DNA of 64,000 nucleotides from Obscuribacter phosphatis_A (GTDB lineage Bacteria > Cyanobacteriota > Vampirovibrionia > Obscuribacterales > Obscuribacteraceae). Below the pieces are notes generated by a model, which saw nothing but the letters and a program-made list of their open reading frames with translations, made no database searches and had not been told where the DNA came from. Of this stretch, positions 54,197-63,845 are shown piece after piece. The DNA is taken from contig JAFLCK010000002.1 in assembly GCA_017303615.1 (NCBI GenBank), positions 1-64,000 of the forward strand, in the 5' to 3' direction. The position numbers and the translations under genes were made by a program. Each line of letters begins with the position of its first letter. Position 1 is the first letter of the stretch.

Positions 54197-57100
54197 CTAC
54201 TTGTTGGCTGCAACAATCTCCACCTGCAATCCATCTGCCCAATGCTTCTGCTCGTCATTGTAATAGAGATAGCCACGGCTGGCTGGTCCGGTATAGGTAC
54301 CGGGCACAGCAGCGATTACGCTCACCGGCACTTCCACTCGGGCGCCGCCTGCCAGGGTGCGCCAATAAAGTACGACTTCCCTTCCTTTCACCTCATAGGC
54401 ATCTATTGTGCCTTTCTTGACCAGCTCTTTCAGCTGATCATGGCGAGGCTCCAGCCCACCGGGCAGACCCAAGATCGCCACCGGTGACGGTACCACATCT
54501 TTAGTTTTGTTGACCACCACCATGGTGGCTTCGGTGGCAAGACCTTCGCTCAGCTTGGTCTGGGCCAGTTTCGTTTCCACCTCTAGTTTGCAAGCATCCG
54601 AGCTGGCAGGTTTGATGGCATTGTATTGCACCGCCATCGAATAGGGCATGGGCGCTCCACCTTCCATGCGCAGCTCTAACTTATGCTCGCCGGGGCTAAG
54701 CAGTTCAGTCATGTCGGGCAATTTGATTGCGCCTTCAGTAGATGGAGAAAAGTCAGCCCAGTCGCCAATCGACTGCCCGTCCACATAGAGGCGTATCCGA
54801 CCGGCGGCTTTAGGCTTGGCATGCATTTCGTCATATTTGACTATGGCGCGCAGAGCCAGAACGGTCGACTGAGTGGTGCCGTAGCGCCCGGCTTTGCAAG
54901 AGTCGGCCAGGTACTTTATTGATTTTTCTACGTTGCCAGCATATTTAGGATCACGCATCCAGGCGAGAGCAGCTAAAGATACACCTTCCACTTCCAGTGA
55001 CTGCCCCTCACTGCCTACGATACTGCTTTTGACACCAGAGACGCTGCCGTCTGATTTTTGTTTTGCTGCCAGCTTGTCCATAAGCTTGCTGGCTTCGCTC
55101 TTATCGCCAGCCAGGCAAAGGGCGTTAGCGGCTAGGGCTGTGACATAGCTATTTTCAGACTTGGCGGCGGCTGCCTTGATCGAAGCCAGTTCGGGAGCCA
55201 GCTCAGAAGCCGGCTGACCGGACTCCAGAAGTGCCCACAATATATAAGCATTAGAGCAATCTTTGTCTTCTATCCAGGTGTGCAGAGCCCGGCGTTTACG
55301 CGAGAAACCGCCGTTGCCGTCGCGCTGCTTGAAGAGCCAGGCGCGGGTGGTATCGATCATCTTGCGGTCCACCTCGCGCACTTTCGCCATATCGTTGAAA
55401 TGCATCAGACCAAAGGCGGTGAGAGCTTCATGCCCTGGATTTTCACCAAACCATTCATAGCCTCTGTCAGGGCACCAATAACTGACCAAGCGCTTATAAC
55501 CGCTATCGAGCTTCTGCTTGGAAGTTTCGACCAGCTTGGGATTGACCCCGGTATGAGACATGAAATATTGCTGCGCCATTGTGAGCGGATAACTTGTGGA
55601 ACAAGTTTGCTCAAAACAACCATATGGGTCTTGGATCATGCGCTCGAGCGCTTCGGTCATATTGGCCAAGGGGGTGGCATAGACTGCTGTCTTAGAGATC
55701 ATGCTGGCAGGCACCACGGTACCAGGCACTTTGATATTGTGCACCACCGCCTTGCCAGGCTCTAATATACCGGCAAAGCTCTCTTCCACAGGGAAACCCT
55801 TAGGTTTGACCAAAATCTGTCTTTCAATGCGATCGCTGAACTGCCCAGCTTTCGCCGATAATACCAGAGGTTTGCCACCACTCATAATGCCAACATCAAT
55901 CGGCTGCAAAAGGCGCAGACGACTATCACCAGTCATGGTACTAAAGAGACCAAGAGGCGCGCCTAATTTAAAATCGCCTTTGAGATCGGTCGAGACATTG
56001 ACGTCTGACAAACTGCCGGTAGTGGCATTGACCAGACTGACCGGCAGTAATATCTTGTCGCCGGCGGTGACTTCCAAGGGCATCTTCATTTCAGCATAAA
56101 AGGGCTGCACAGACTCTATACCGACGGCGGCGGCACCAACGGCGCCACTACCACTGAAGGCATCGGCAAAGACCTTAAAGGTGGTGACACTGTCGCTTAG
56201 ATCGAACTTTACTTTTGCTTCGCCTGTGGTTGCATCGGTGCGCACACCGGCATTCCAATAAAGGGTCTCGGCAAAATCGACCCTGTCGTTAGCCTGTCGA
56301 TCTGCTCGCACCTGGTGAGCAAATTCGCGCACCATCACTAGATTGCTCAGGCTCATAGGAGCCAGTTCATCAGCTAAGATTGCTCTTTTCTCTTTTGCCG
56401 CGATAAAGTTATTGATAGCACTCTGCAGTTTAGCTTCGCTATCTTTGGGGGCAGCAGCAATCTTCTCGGGTGCGGCCTTGTCATTGCCTACCGACTTAGC
56501 GACTTTTCTCATATCGGCGACCAATGGCTGGTCTCTTCTGGCTGCCATCTTGGGCATCGCCATACCGGCAGGCATCGGAGCCGGAGCGGCCATAGGCATA
56601 ACAGCCCCGCGCTGCCGCACCATACCTAAAGCCATGCCGCCCATGCCACCGAAAGCTTGTCCTTCTTCTAGGCGCATTACATGATCGCGCTCGGCTTCAG
56701 ATCTTATTTTAAGAGCCACTGCACGTCTGGCATCGTCGCCATTCTTCTCGATAAAGTCAGCTAAATTAACCAGGGCGAAACGCCTCCACCCCTGGGTGCC
56801 GAGCAATAGGTCGGTGGCCATCGCCGCCTTGGGATTGTCTTTGTCTAGATAAACATGGGCGTCGGCAAGGTCTTTAACCTCAGGCTCAAGAAAGACCATG
56901 ACCGGCAACCGCGGCGCTTGCTCTCGCTTCTCGACCATTTCTAAAACACTATCGTCTGTGACTGTAAGGCCAACCACGGCAGAAATCGGCTTGCCATCAC
57001 TGTCGGTGGCTTTTACCGTCAGGCTGGCGCCTTCACCAGGCACATATTTCTCTTTATCTGCTTTTACAGAAACCTTTATCGCCTTTTTAGGCTCACGAAA

Positions 57101-58498
57101 AATCAAGCGCTCGGCTAGAGGTTGATCAGATTGACTCCAGACAGTGGCGGTGAGCACACCGTCGATGTTTTCAGGCAAGTTGAAAGTAACCGGCAAAAAC
57201 TTGTCGGCAGCATCAGAACGTTTCTTGAGGTCGACTTGACATTCACCGACAATTTCTTCGCGGCGGCTCAAAGTAACTTTGTATTGAGGCTCGCTGGCTG
57301 CAACAAGCACAGTCAAAGGCGCCCCTTTCGCACAGATATCGGAAGAAGCGCGCAACACTGCCCCTTTCGCCTTGGCGGCAGGCAGGGCATAGGTTGTCTT
57401 GATGCCTGCGGGTTCATCAATTGAAATGAAATAAGACTTGCCTGCTTCAGGCTCAAATTCAAAGCGACCACGACCTTCATGCTCGGTCTTAAAAGTCGCC
57501 ACCTGAGCGCCATTTTCTTTGCAGATTAGTTTGCAAGAAAGATCGGCGGGCTTACCGTTTGGTTGCTTGGCTTGAATATAGACCCGATTGCTGAATCCTG
57601 AGACAAGGTCGCCGCCTTCCGGATAAATATTTAGATCGACTGTCTGCAAAATAATTGGAATGGTCTTGGAAGCGGTCTCAACCACCCCGCCGTCTTCCAC
57701 CACCAGAGCCAGTGTGCCCTCGCCCCGAGCAATATGACCAGGCAATTGCAGCGAAACCTGACAAAGCCCGTGCTCATCGACCTTGGCAGGACCACCCGAC
57801 ACTTCAACGCCATCGATATTGGCGCTCACCGTCACTTTGGCGCCGGCGGGCACGCCGCCTTCGGCTCTTTTGACTTCGAGGGTGGCACTTACCTTCTCAC
57901 CGGGACCATAGCCATCGCGCAAAAATGTAATCTGCGACTTCAGTCTGGGGGCTCGATAGGCGCGCACGTCAAACTTGCGTTCGGCGGGGCAGTGACCATT
58001 CCAAGGATAGGTGGCTTTCAATGTATATTGCCCGCCTGCTTGCCCCTCGGGCACTTCCCAGGCAAAGCCCCAGACACTGTCTTGCACCTGGGCAGAGCCC
58101 GCCGCCACATTTTCTCCCTTGGGTCCGAGAATAGATATCTGTACATTCTCATAGTTATTGCCCGCCAAAGGCTTGTGCTCGGCGGCATCAAGCAAAACAC
58201 CCCGGGCATAAACTTTCTCACCAGACTTATATATAGGTTTGTCGGTGCTGACAAAAGTTAGAAAGCGCTCTTTGCCGCCCAGTATCGCAGTCGTAGCCAG
58301 GTCTTTGTGCATGGTTATCTGCTCCTTCGAACCAGCCTCAGCACGAGGCAACTTGGATAAATCAATTGCCCCGGCGAACGTACTATTGTTGGTTGCGCCC
58401 CCGAGCCGTGCGCCGGCCTGCAAGCCCAGTGTCTGACTGAGCATGACCGACCCTAGAATTGCCACCGAAAGTCCACCGACGATTAATTGGCGCGACAT
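54197..58498 (-). CDS. Bacterial alpha-2-macroglobulin with thioester motif
   Basis: This 1433-residue protein has a signal peptide (LIVGGLSVAILGSVML). Macroglobulin-like (MG) domains and the A2M domain follow (MKMPLEVTAGDKILLPVSL). The thioester motif YGCFEQTC (Cys961, Glu963, Gln964) sits in the alpha-toroid thioester domain, and a receptor-binding-like C-terminal domain ends the protein. Such proteins trap proteases in the periplasm or at the surface. A long Met/Ala/Pro/Gly-rich linker (around residues 620-665, e.g. APAPMPAGMAMPKMAARR) splits the MG region and may serve as protease bait. No penicillin-binding protein PbpC gene is adjacent, unlike many proteobacterial forms. Confidence 0.88.
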   Translation of the reverse strand: MSRQLIVGGLSVAILGSVMLSQTLGLQAGARLGGATNNSTFAGAIDLSKLPRAEAGSKEQITMHKDLATTAILGGKERFLTFVSTDKPIYKSGEKVYARGVLLDAAEHKPLAGNNYENVQISILGPKGENVAAGSAQVQDSVWGFAWEVPEGQAGGQYTLKATYPWNGHCPAERKFDVRAYRAPRLKSQITFLRDGYGPGEKVSATLEVKRAEGGVPAGAKVTVSANIDGVEVSGGPAKVDEHGLCQVSLQLPGHIARGEGTLALVVEDGGVVETASKTIPIILQTVDLNIYPEGGDLVSGFSNRVYIQAKQPNGKPADLSCKLICKENGAQVATFKTEHEGRGRFEFEPEAGKSYFISIDEPAGIKTTYALPAAKAKGAVLRASSDICAKGAPLTVLVAASEPQYKVTLSRREEIVGECQVDLKKRSDAADKFLPVTFNLPENIDGVLTATVWSQSDQPLAERLIFREPKKAIKVSVKADKEKYVPGEGASLTVKATDSDGKPISAVVGLTVTDDSVLEMVEKREQAPRLPVMVFLEPEVKDLADAHVYLDKDNPKAAMATDLLLGTQGWRRFALVNLADFIEKNGDDARRAVALKIRSEAERDHVMRLEEGQAFGGMGGMALGMVRQRGAVMPMAAPAPMPAGMAMPKMAARRDQPLVADMRKVAKSVGNDKAAPEKIAAAPKDSEAKLQSAINNFIAAKEKRAILADELAPMSLSNLVMVREFAHQVRADRQANDRVDFAETLYWNAGVRTDATTGEAKVKFDLSDSVTTFKVFADAFSGSGAVGAAAVGIESVQPFYAEMKMPLEVTAGDKILLPVSLVNATTGSLSDVNVSTDLKGDFKLGAPLGLFSTMTGDSRLRLLQPIDVGIMSGGKPLVLSAKAGQFSDRIERQILVKPKGFPVEESFAGILEPGKAVVHNIKVPGTVVPASMISKTAVYATPLANMTEALERMIQDPYGCFEQTCSTSYPLTMAQQYFMSHTGVNPKLVETSKQKLDSGYKRLVSYWCPDRGYEWFGENPGHEALTAFGLMHFNDMAKVREVDRKMIDTTRAWLFKQRDGNGGFSRKRRALHTWIEDKDCSNAYILWALLESGQPASELAPELASIKAAAAKSENSYVTALAANALCLAGDKSEASKLMDKLAAKQKSDGSVSGVKSSIVGSEGQSLEVEGVSLAALAWMRDPKYAGNVEKSIKYLADSCKAGRYGTTQSTVLALRAIVKYDEMHAKPKAAGRIRLYVDGQSIGDWADFSPSTEGAIKLPDMTELLSPGEHKLELRMEGGAPMPYSMAVQYNAIKPASSDACKLEVETKLAQTKLSEGLATEATMVVVNKTKDVVPSPVAILGLPGGLEPRHDQLKELVKKGTIDAYEVKGREVVLYWRTLAGGARVEVPVSVIAAVPGTYTGPASRGYLYYNDEQKHWADGLQVEIVAANK

Positions 58499-58649
58499 CT
58501 TACTCTCCTTTTGCCAGTAGCCCGATTATGGCAGTCGGTAACAATGAATAGACAGACCATAAAGACTGGCAAAAGTTTAGGGTAAATAGCAGGTTGAATA
58601 CAGACTTAAGAACCAAAGACTTGGGTCTATCCTGAGGTCGATCTAATTT

Positions 58650-59486
58650 ATGGATAGCGTTGTACAAAACTCGATTGACTTGGCGGCAGCAGCAATAAAA
58701 GAGGCTAAAACCCTAATTATTACTGCCGGAGCCGGCATGGGAGTAGATTCTGGGTTACCCGATTTTAGAGGCAGCGAAGGCTTTTGGCGAGCGTACCCAC
58801 CTTATGCGCGCCTCGGTCTCAAATTTGAGAATCTGGCCACGCCGCGTCATCTAGAGGAAGACCCCGAATTTGGCTGGGGTTTCTATGGTCATCGCAGCAT
58901 AGAGTATCGAAGCGTTGTGCCTCATAAGGGCTTTAGCATCTTGCGCCAATGGCAGAAAGAGTTAGACCTGCATTGCCATGTTATCACCTCAAATGTAGAT
59001 GGACAATTTCAAAAGGCAGGCTTCTCAGAAGAAGAAGTGGTGGAAATTCACGGCACCATTCACCATCTGCAGTGCATTCAACCTTGCTCGCTGTCGCTCT
59101 GGCCAAACGAACACGAGTTTAAAATAGACTGCGAAACTATGCGCACAAAAGACATTCCCTATTGCCCCAAATGCGATCAAGTGGCCAGACCGAACATACT
59201 CATGTTTGGTGACTTTCAATGGATTTCAAGGCGCACCGATAGACAAGAAATGCGCTTCAAACAATGCACCGTCTGCGATATCAAAGAGCCTACTGTCATT
59301 ATTGAAATGGGTGCTGGCAAGGCGATTCCGACAATCAGATGGCTCGGAGAGAGAATGCTGAAGAGCAGAGGGGCGAAACTAATTCGTATCAATATCCGAG
59401 ACCCCGAAGTGCCTGCCGGACAAATTTCAATTCCTCTAGGGGCGCGAGAGGCACTTGAGCGCATCAACGAAAGCCTGAGCAGATAA
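58650..59486 (+). CDS. Sir2-family NAD-dependent protein deacylase
   Basis: This 278-residue protein has the sirtuin motifs: TAGAGMGVDSGLPDFRGS (26-43), ITSNVDGQF (112-120) and EIHGT with catalytic His134. The zinc ligands are Cys142, Cys146, Cys172 and Cys175; the first pair is C-x3-C rather than C-x2-C. The family removes acyl groups from lysine using NAD. Variation such as GAGMGVDSG instead of GAGIS.SGIPDFRG places it in a divergent bacterial subgroup. It is far from the defence island and appears to be a housekeeping gene; its substrate is unknown. Confidence 0.85.
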   Translation: MDSVVQNSIDLAAAAIKEAKTLIITAGAGMGVDSGLPDFRGSEGFWRAYPPYARLGLKFENLATPRHLEEDPEFGWGFYGHRSIEYRSVVPHKGFSILRQWQKELDLHCHVITSNVDGQFQKAGFSEEEVVEIHGTIHHLQCIQPCSLSLWPNEHEFKIDCETMRTKDIPYCPKCDQVARPNILMFGDFQWISRRTDRQEMRFKQCTVCDIKEPTVIIEMGAGKAIPTIRWLGERMLKSRGAKLIRINIRDPEVPAGQISIPLGAREALERINESLSR

Positions 59487-59522
59487 GAGCAGAAAGCTGG
59501 TATAGAACATGCCCGGCTCCGC

Positions 59523-60926
59523 TCAGCCCAGTCGAGCAATAATCGCTGCAATTCTAGCCTTAATCTCGGGTCTTTGAAAAAGATAGAGAACCAATAAAGG
59601 AAGAAACAAGCCGACACCATTGCACCACCACAAAAGCTGAGTAGTTATGTGGGAATGGCCGCTTGGATAACTCAACAAGGCTGTCTGCGCCAAAAGAAAG
59701 AAAATCATACATATCTTAAGTGCCCTTGAACGCACAACCTGGCAGAAGATTGCTATGCAAAAACCAGTTAGAAGTGCCAGCAAAACCGGCTGAATAGTCA
59801 AAAAGAGGTCGAAGGCGTGCCTATAGCCCAAAGCTTTATCGCTCACAGCGTAAATATTCTCAGAAATATTTTCTGCCTTGGCATCATCTACTGTAGCAAG
59901 CACACGCCCTAGCTTGTCGATGGACTGCAGCACACCAGATTTTGATTTAACCAGGGCCATACCTGAACAAAATTGGCCAGCCTCTAAATACTGCGGCGTG
60001 ACAATTACTCTGCCATTCTGGTCAATATAGCCAAACAAACCATCCTTCTGAAAATAACAAAGTCCTTCATGCACATTGCCGAGCCTATCGAAGCCCTCTG
60101 AAACAGTCCTAAACTTCTCATCAAGCAAATAATACTTGCCGTCTTTTCGCCAAGTACAGCGGTTCTCAGAGAAGCTGGTTATATCTGACCAATCAGCAGG
60201 AAACTTGAGGGCACCACCTTTATCGATAAAGCCAAGATCGGTGCGGGCATAGCCATTGGAAAAGGCTTCATGCTTTTTGTATTTGGCAGCAATAACCACA
60301 GCCCCAGTCTTGTCTATAAAGCCATATCGCCCTTCAAACTGAAAAGCAGCCAAGCCCTCGGAAAAATCAGCGACGGAGGCGAAGCGATAAGGAATAACGA
60401 GGGTGCCTGATTTATCGACAAAGCCCCATTTGCCAAATATCTCAGAGCAAAGAGGACCATCTATGTGGTTGCTCGAGCATCTGCAAACTGCGGCCAGACC
60501 ATCACAAAATGGTCTAGCGTGATCAAAGTTAGGGGCAATTCGAACATCGCCGTCTCTATCAATAAAACCGACCTTACGCACATCGCTAAAGATGGCCAGA
60601 TCTTCAGATGCGTCATCTTCTAATTCTTTGCCGGTCCTGTAGAGAAACCTGCCGCTCGAATCAACAAAGCCATGGCGCATTGGGCCAAGCCTCGAAATCC
60701 CTAATGGACCAAGAGGCAGTATGAATTCACTTCTGCATACATGGGCAAAGCCTTTGCTAAACTTGTCGGCACGGTCATAAATAAAAGGCGTCAAGAATTG
60801 CCCGTCGATTCTCTTGTATGCATAGAGATTTTCATTGGCTGAATATAGAGCATAAGGCACCCGCAAGAGAGCCGTGACAGAAGAATACCAAAAGAAGAGC
60901 AAGCAAAAAACGAGAACTAGCTTCAC
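59523..60926 (-). CDS. WG-repeat protein with C-terminal membrane helices
   Basis: This 467-residue protein starts with a membrane-anchor or signal segment (LVLVFCLLFFWYSSVTALL). Six or more WG-type repeats follow, such as GKWGFVDKSGTLVIPYRF, GRYGFIDKTGAVVIAAKY and GLFGYIDQNGRVIVTPQY. It ends with three hydrophobic helices, so it is a membrane protein with an external repeat domain. The function of WG repeats is unknown, though they are thought to bind partners or ligands. The scrap at 4176-4320 is the same repeat type. Confidence 0.8.
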   Translation of the reverse strand: MKLVLVFCLLFFWYSSVTALLRVPYALYSANENLYAYKRIDGQFLTPFIYDRADKFSKGFAHVCRSEFILPLGPLGISRLGPMRHGFVDSSGRFLYRTGKELEDDASEDLAIFSDVRKVGFIDRDGDVRIAPNFDHARPFCDGLAAVCRCSSNHIDGPLCSEIFGKWGFVDKSGTLVIPYRFASVADFSEGLAAFQFEGRYGFIDKTGAVVIAAKYKKHEAFSNGYARTDLGFIDKGGALKFPADWSDITSFSENRCTWRKDGKYYLLDEKFRTVSEGFDRLGNVHEGLCYFQKDGLFGYIDQNGRVIVTPQYLEAGQFCSGMALVKSKSGVLQSIDKLGRVLATVDDAKAENISENIYAVSDKALGYRHAFDLFLTIQPVLLALLTGFCIAIFCQVVRSRALKICMIFFLLAQTALLSYPSGHSHITTQLLWWCNGVGLFLPLLVLYLFQRPEIKARIAAIIARLG

Positions 60927-61044
60927 TTTGCACCCGATGTTCGAAAAATTGGAGAAGTAAAACGGCTAGTGGAAAGAAAAATTGGCGAGAGGCAAGGCGC
61001 CGACAAAACTAACCAGTAATTCAATCATAGTTAGCCCATCAAAA

Positions 61045-61344
61045 ATGAAAGCGAACGACAAACAGCTGGGCAAGTGTTTGTTCTTCGCTATTCTCTATAT
61101 GTTGATGTTATTGGTTCTTTGCTATAAATTCTTCGGCATTTGCTCTGGAGCGTTTTATCTGATTCTTCGTGATTTCCCCATTGAAGTCGTCAAGCAGCAC
61201 TTGCATAATCAGGACAATCTACCCCGTAACCCTCCCCTTTACCCTTTTATGCGCTCACGACGGCGCGGTATTGCTTACCAGAAAGCTGCATCAAGAAAGA
61301 CCGCAAGTTCGCTGAGAGCTCCAGCAGGAGTTTTCTATGGCTGA
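61045..61344 (+). CDS. Small single-pass membrane protein of unknown function
   Basis: This 99-residue frame from the ATG at 61045 has one strong membrane helix (FFAILYMLMLLVLCYKFFG) near the N-terminus and a basic, Arg/Lys-rich C-terminal half. A TTG 63 bases upstream would give a longer version. It overlaps the next gene by eight bases, which supports real translation. No family is recognised. Confidence 0.5.
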   Translation: MKANDKQLGKCLFFAILYMLMLLVLCYKFFGICSGAFYLILRDFPIEVVKQHLHNQDNLPRNPPLYPFMRSRRRGIAYQKAASRKTASSLRAPAGVFYG

Positions 61345-62104
61345 TGTACAAAATTCTCTAGAGTCCGCCGAACCTAGAACACAACAAAGACCGGCACCAA
61401 ACAAAGCCTCAGATGCCTTGTTCGATGAATATATGAATACGCCGCCGGCTCGGCTGGAGGCAAAGCATGGCGGCGACATAGAAGTACATTATGGATCCGA
61501 CCAGTATAAGGACAACTTGGCCCGCGGCCTCACCGCCGCCGCAGAGTCGCTGGAAGTTTCGGATGTGCGCAAGCATCTAGAGCCCATGTCGGCGCAAGAG
61601 AGGGCTGAGACGCTCAAGGCGATGGCTTGCATTAATAGCGATCGTCATGCAAACGACCCGCACGGCGTGCCCAAGCTTGAACTAATCGATAGTGAAAAGG
61701 GTCTGACAATTGAAGCTGAATACAAAAGTTGGGATCTTTTTGGCAGACAGCTACCTTCAAAACGCTATTCAGAGTCGATAGGACTGACACCAAAAGGAGA
61801 AGTCGCCGATAAAGAAGAACCGCTCTATAACGGGCACACAGCCGACGCCTATGCTCGCGCTGCCGGCGTTGGTGAGACCAAAGAAATAGCCAAAGCGTTG
61901 GAGTCGATGAGCCCGGAAGATCGGGTGAAATTTCTAGCCGATGTTGAATGTGCTAATCGCAAACAATATGTGGAAGACCGACGCGGCACGCCACTCCTAA
62001 ACTTCCGGGTCTCTCCCGGAGCCGAGGTAGTTGACCTATCGGTCGTCTACGATCCTCACCGCAAAGACAGCAAAGAGAGAAAGTATAGAGTCGGAGTCGA
62101 ATAA
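61337..62104 (+). CDS. Unknown protein, 255 residues
   Basis: The protein is hydrophilic, with no signal peptide or membrane segment. The N-terminus is Gln/Pro-rich (EPRTQQRPAPNKASD). Two related segments (PMSAQERAETLKAMACIN and SMSPEDRVKFLADVECAN) are spaced about 110 residues apart, which indicates an internal duplication. No catalytic motif is visible. I do not recognise the family. Confidence 0.65.
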   Translation: MADVQNSLESAEPRTQQRPAPNKASDALFDEYMNTPPARLEAKHGGDIEVHYGSDQYKDNLARGLTAAAESLEVSDVRKHLEPMSAQERAETLKAMACINSDRHANDPHGVPKLELIDSEKGLTIEAEYKSWDLFGRQLPSKRYSESIGLTPKGEVADKEEPLYNGHTADAYARAAGVGETKEIAKALESMSPEDRVKFLADVECANRKQYVEDRRGTPLLNFRVSPGAEVVDLSVVYDPHRKDSKERKYRVGVE

Positions 62105-62130
62105 GAGCTAAACCGGCTTGACTAAAGTAA

Positions 62131-62862
62131 TTAGCCGCGGCTATCGGCGCCGCCTATATGGTCTTGAATCATTTCATACCACTGCGGCCAGTCGTGGGCG
62201 AAGCCATCGCAAGGACGGAAGGCATGCCAAATTCCTTTGTCCCACATAATCTGCGACATCCACTGATTATTGGGATAAAGCGGATCTTCCACACCGATTG
62301 GCATGATGAATTCAATCTTGCGAATCTGTTCTATTTTGGCATGATCTTCTAGGGCAAGCAGATATTCGCAGGGGCTGCCTTGACGCATGGCACCGTCGTC
62401 CATCTGATTGTCGGTCCATTCGCGCACATCATAGACACCGCTCATACCAAGCACTCTATTGAAGCGCTCGGGATAGCGCAGAGCGATGCTGTAAGAATGA
62501 TAAGCACCGAAGCTGGCACCAATTGCCATCGTAAATTGATTTTCGTTTTTGGAATAAACAAAGGGCAAGACTTCATTTATCACATACTCTTGATATTGCA
62601 AATGGCGGCGAGCGCGATCAACAGGCGGCACGTGGGTGTTGAACCAACTCTCCTCATCAACGCCGTCTACACAAAACACTTGAATCCAACCCTGCTCGAT
62701 ATGACGCTCAACAGCTTTGAGCATGCCCCGATTTTCCCAGTCAAAGAAACGTCCGCAAGATGTGGGGAAGACCAACACTCTCGCTCCGGCATGACCGAAA
62801 GTGAGAAGCTCCATATTTCTACCGAGGGTCGGGCTATGCCAATTGTGATACTCTCTCAACAC
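62131..62862 (-). CDS. Alpha/beta-hydrolase-fold esterase
   Basis: This 243-residue protein is a COG4947-like esterase. The nucleophile elbow is GASFGAYHS (Ser117), a likely acidic residue lies in GVEDPLYP, and a likely catalytic His is in GFAHDWPQW. The N-terminus (LLTFGHAGARVLVFPTSCG) has the oxyanion-hole strand. There is no signal peptide. Members hydrolyse small esters, but the natural substrate is unknown. The start codon at 62862 begins the protein just before the conserved YHNWHSP segment. Confidence 0.8.
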   Translation of the reverse strand: MLREYHNWHSPTLGRNMELLTFGHAGARVLVFPTSCGRFFDWENRGMLKAVERHIEQGWIQVFCVDGVDEESWFNTHVPPVDRARRHLQYQEYVINEVLPFVYSKNENQFTMAIGASFGAYHSYSIALRYPERFNRVLGMSGVYDVREWTDNQMDDGAMRQGSPCEYLLALEDHAKIEQIRKIEFIMPIGVEDPLYPNNQWMSQIMWDKGIWHAFRPCDGFAHDWPQWYEMIQDHIGGADSRG

Positions 62863-63107
62863 TCTGGGGATCCTTTCAAATCTGGATTTTTATTTTGGCT
62901 TTTCTGAGCTGGCTTGGTTTTGTTTTGCCCTGGTATCGCATCACTTTTTTATGCACGGCTACCAATAATTTCGGTGCCTTGCACCCAAGAAAACACCGCC
63001 AAACGGCGCTCTTACCAGTACGCCAAGATCATAACATAGACGGCTTAAGAGCGAAGCGGGGCGCCAATAGACAGCCCTCGCCCCATAACAAAACTTAGAG
63101 AAAAATT

Positions 63108-63189
63108 CGACGGGGCACGGATTCGAACCTGCGAAGCCTTTCGACGCGTGGATTACAGCCACGCCGCTTTGACCACTTGCATACCCGCC
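63108..63189 (-). tRNA. tRNA-Tyr (anticodon GTA)
   Basis: The minus strand folds as a class II tRNA. It has acceptor GGCGGG paired with CCCGTC, D-arm GTGGTCAAAG, anticodon arm CGTGGCTGTAATCCACG, a variable arm (CGAA AGGC TTCG) and a T-loop TTCGAAT. The T-stem is imperfect (GCAGG against CCGTG), as if one base had been lost from a GCACGG strand. A sequence or assembly error or a mild decay is possible. CCA is not encoded. Confidence 0.78.
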
Positions 63190-63410
63190 GACGAAGTCAA
63201 GAACAAACAGAGCAAACAAGCCCTGCAGATGACATTCAATAATCTAATTTTGATACTTTCATACTTAACTCCTTTAGTTTAGTTTGGGTAGTTTAGGTAG
63301 TTTGGGGTGAGAAAAAGCTTGCGCAAATGCAAGAAGTTTGAGATACAGAGTCGAAACTAAGTCGAAACAAAGCCAGCACCATATGTAGTGCCGCACTCGC
63401 AGTCTATTGC

Positions 63411-63440
63411 AAATAAAAAGCCCGGGCTTTTGACCCGGGC
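63411..63440 (-). terminator. Rho-independent terminator of the small ORF
   Basis: On the minus strand a 7-base G/C stem (GCCCGGG and CCCGGGC) with loop TCAAAAG is followed by CTTTTTATTT. It lies 23 bases downstream of the stop of the 24-codon ORF and so shows that this short unit is transcribed leftward on its own. Confidence 0.75.
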
Positions 63441-63462
63441 CGCTAGACACTTATAGTTGGAC

Positions 63463-63537
63463 CTATGCCAAGCAAAGCCTCTTGCAGCCGGGATAACCGA
63501 GGACTAATTGATAATATCGATAGGCTTTGTCTTTCAT
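63463..63537 (-). CDS. 24-residue small ORF (possible peptide or leader)
   Basis: ATG at 63537 to TAG at 63463. The peptide is Tyr/Leu-rich with two Cys near the C-terminus (AYRYYQLVLGYPGCKRLC). A GAGAG sequence lies six bases before the start, a strong terminator follows the stop, and three 19-base repeats lie upstream. The ORF is too short for family recognition. A small regulatory RNA with a chance frame is an equal alternative. Confidence 0.4.
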   Translation of the reverse strand: MKDKAYRYYQLVLGYPGCKRLCLA

Positions 63538-63561
63538 CTTCTACTCTCTAACTCGATTACT

Positions 63562-63618
63562 TATTGAGTTATACTCTCTGTTTTGAGCTATGTTCTCTGT
63601 TTTGAGTTATTTTCTCTG
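63562..63618 (-). repeat. Three 19-base tandem repeats upstream of the small ORF
   Basis: Units at 63562, 63581 and 63600 follow the pattern TTTTGAGCTATGTTCTCTG with a few changes. They lie in the likely promoter or 5' region of the small ORF (minus strand). The rest of the 63538-63845 stretch is pyrimidine-rich and shows no gene. Confidence 0.65.
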
Positions 63619-63845
63619 TTCGGATAGGTCTTTATGTGTGCTCTTCTGAGGCAACAAAACTCTGCCGCCTGCTTTTACTATAACAGCAATATCGACTGCG
63701 TCAAGAGCCCCTAGTACATCAGATCTAGAATGCCACCAGAATATGTCATTCAAGAATATCTCGTGGTCACGAACAATCTTTGCTTTGTTCAGCTTAGCTA
63801 AGTTTTGTTTGTTCTGCCTTACTTTGTCTTATTCTCTTTCTTTAC

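Noticed and set aside
58650..59486. The Sir2 protein as a defence effector
   Set aside because: It lies far from the island among host genes, has a standard sirtuin length and zinc site, and has no partner gene.
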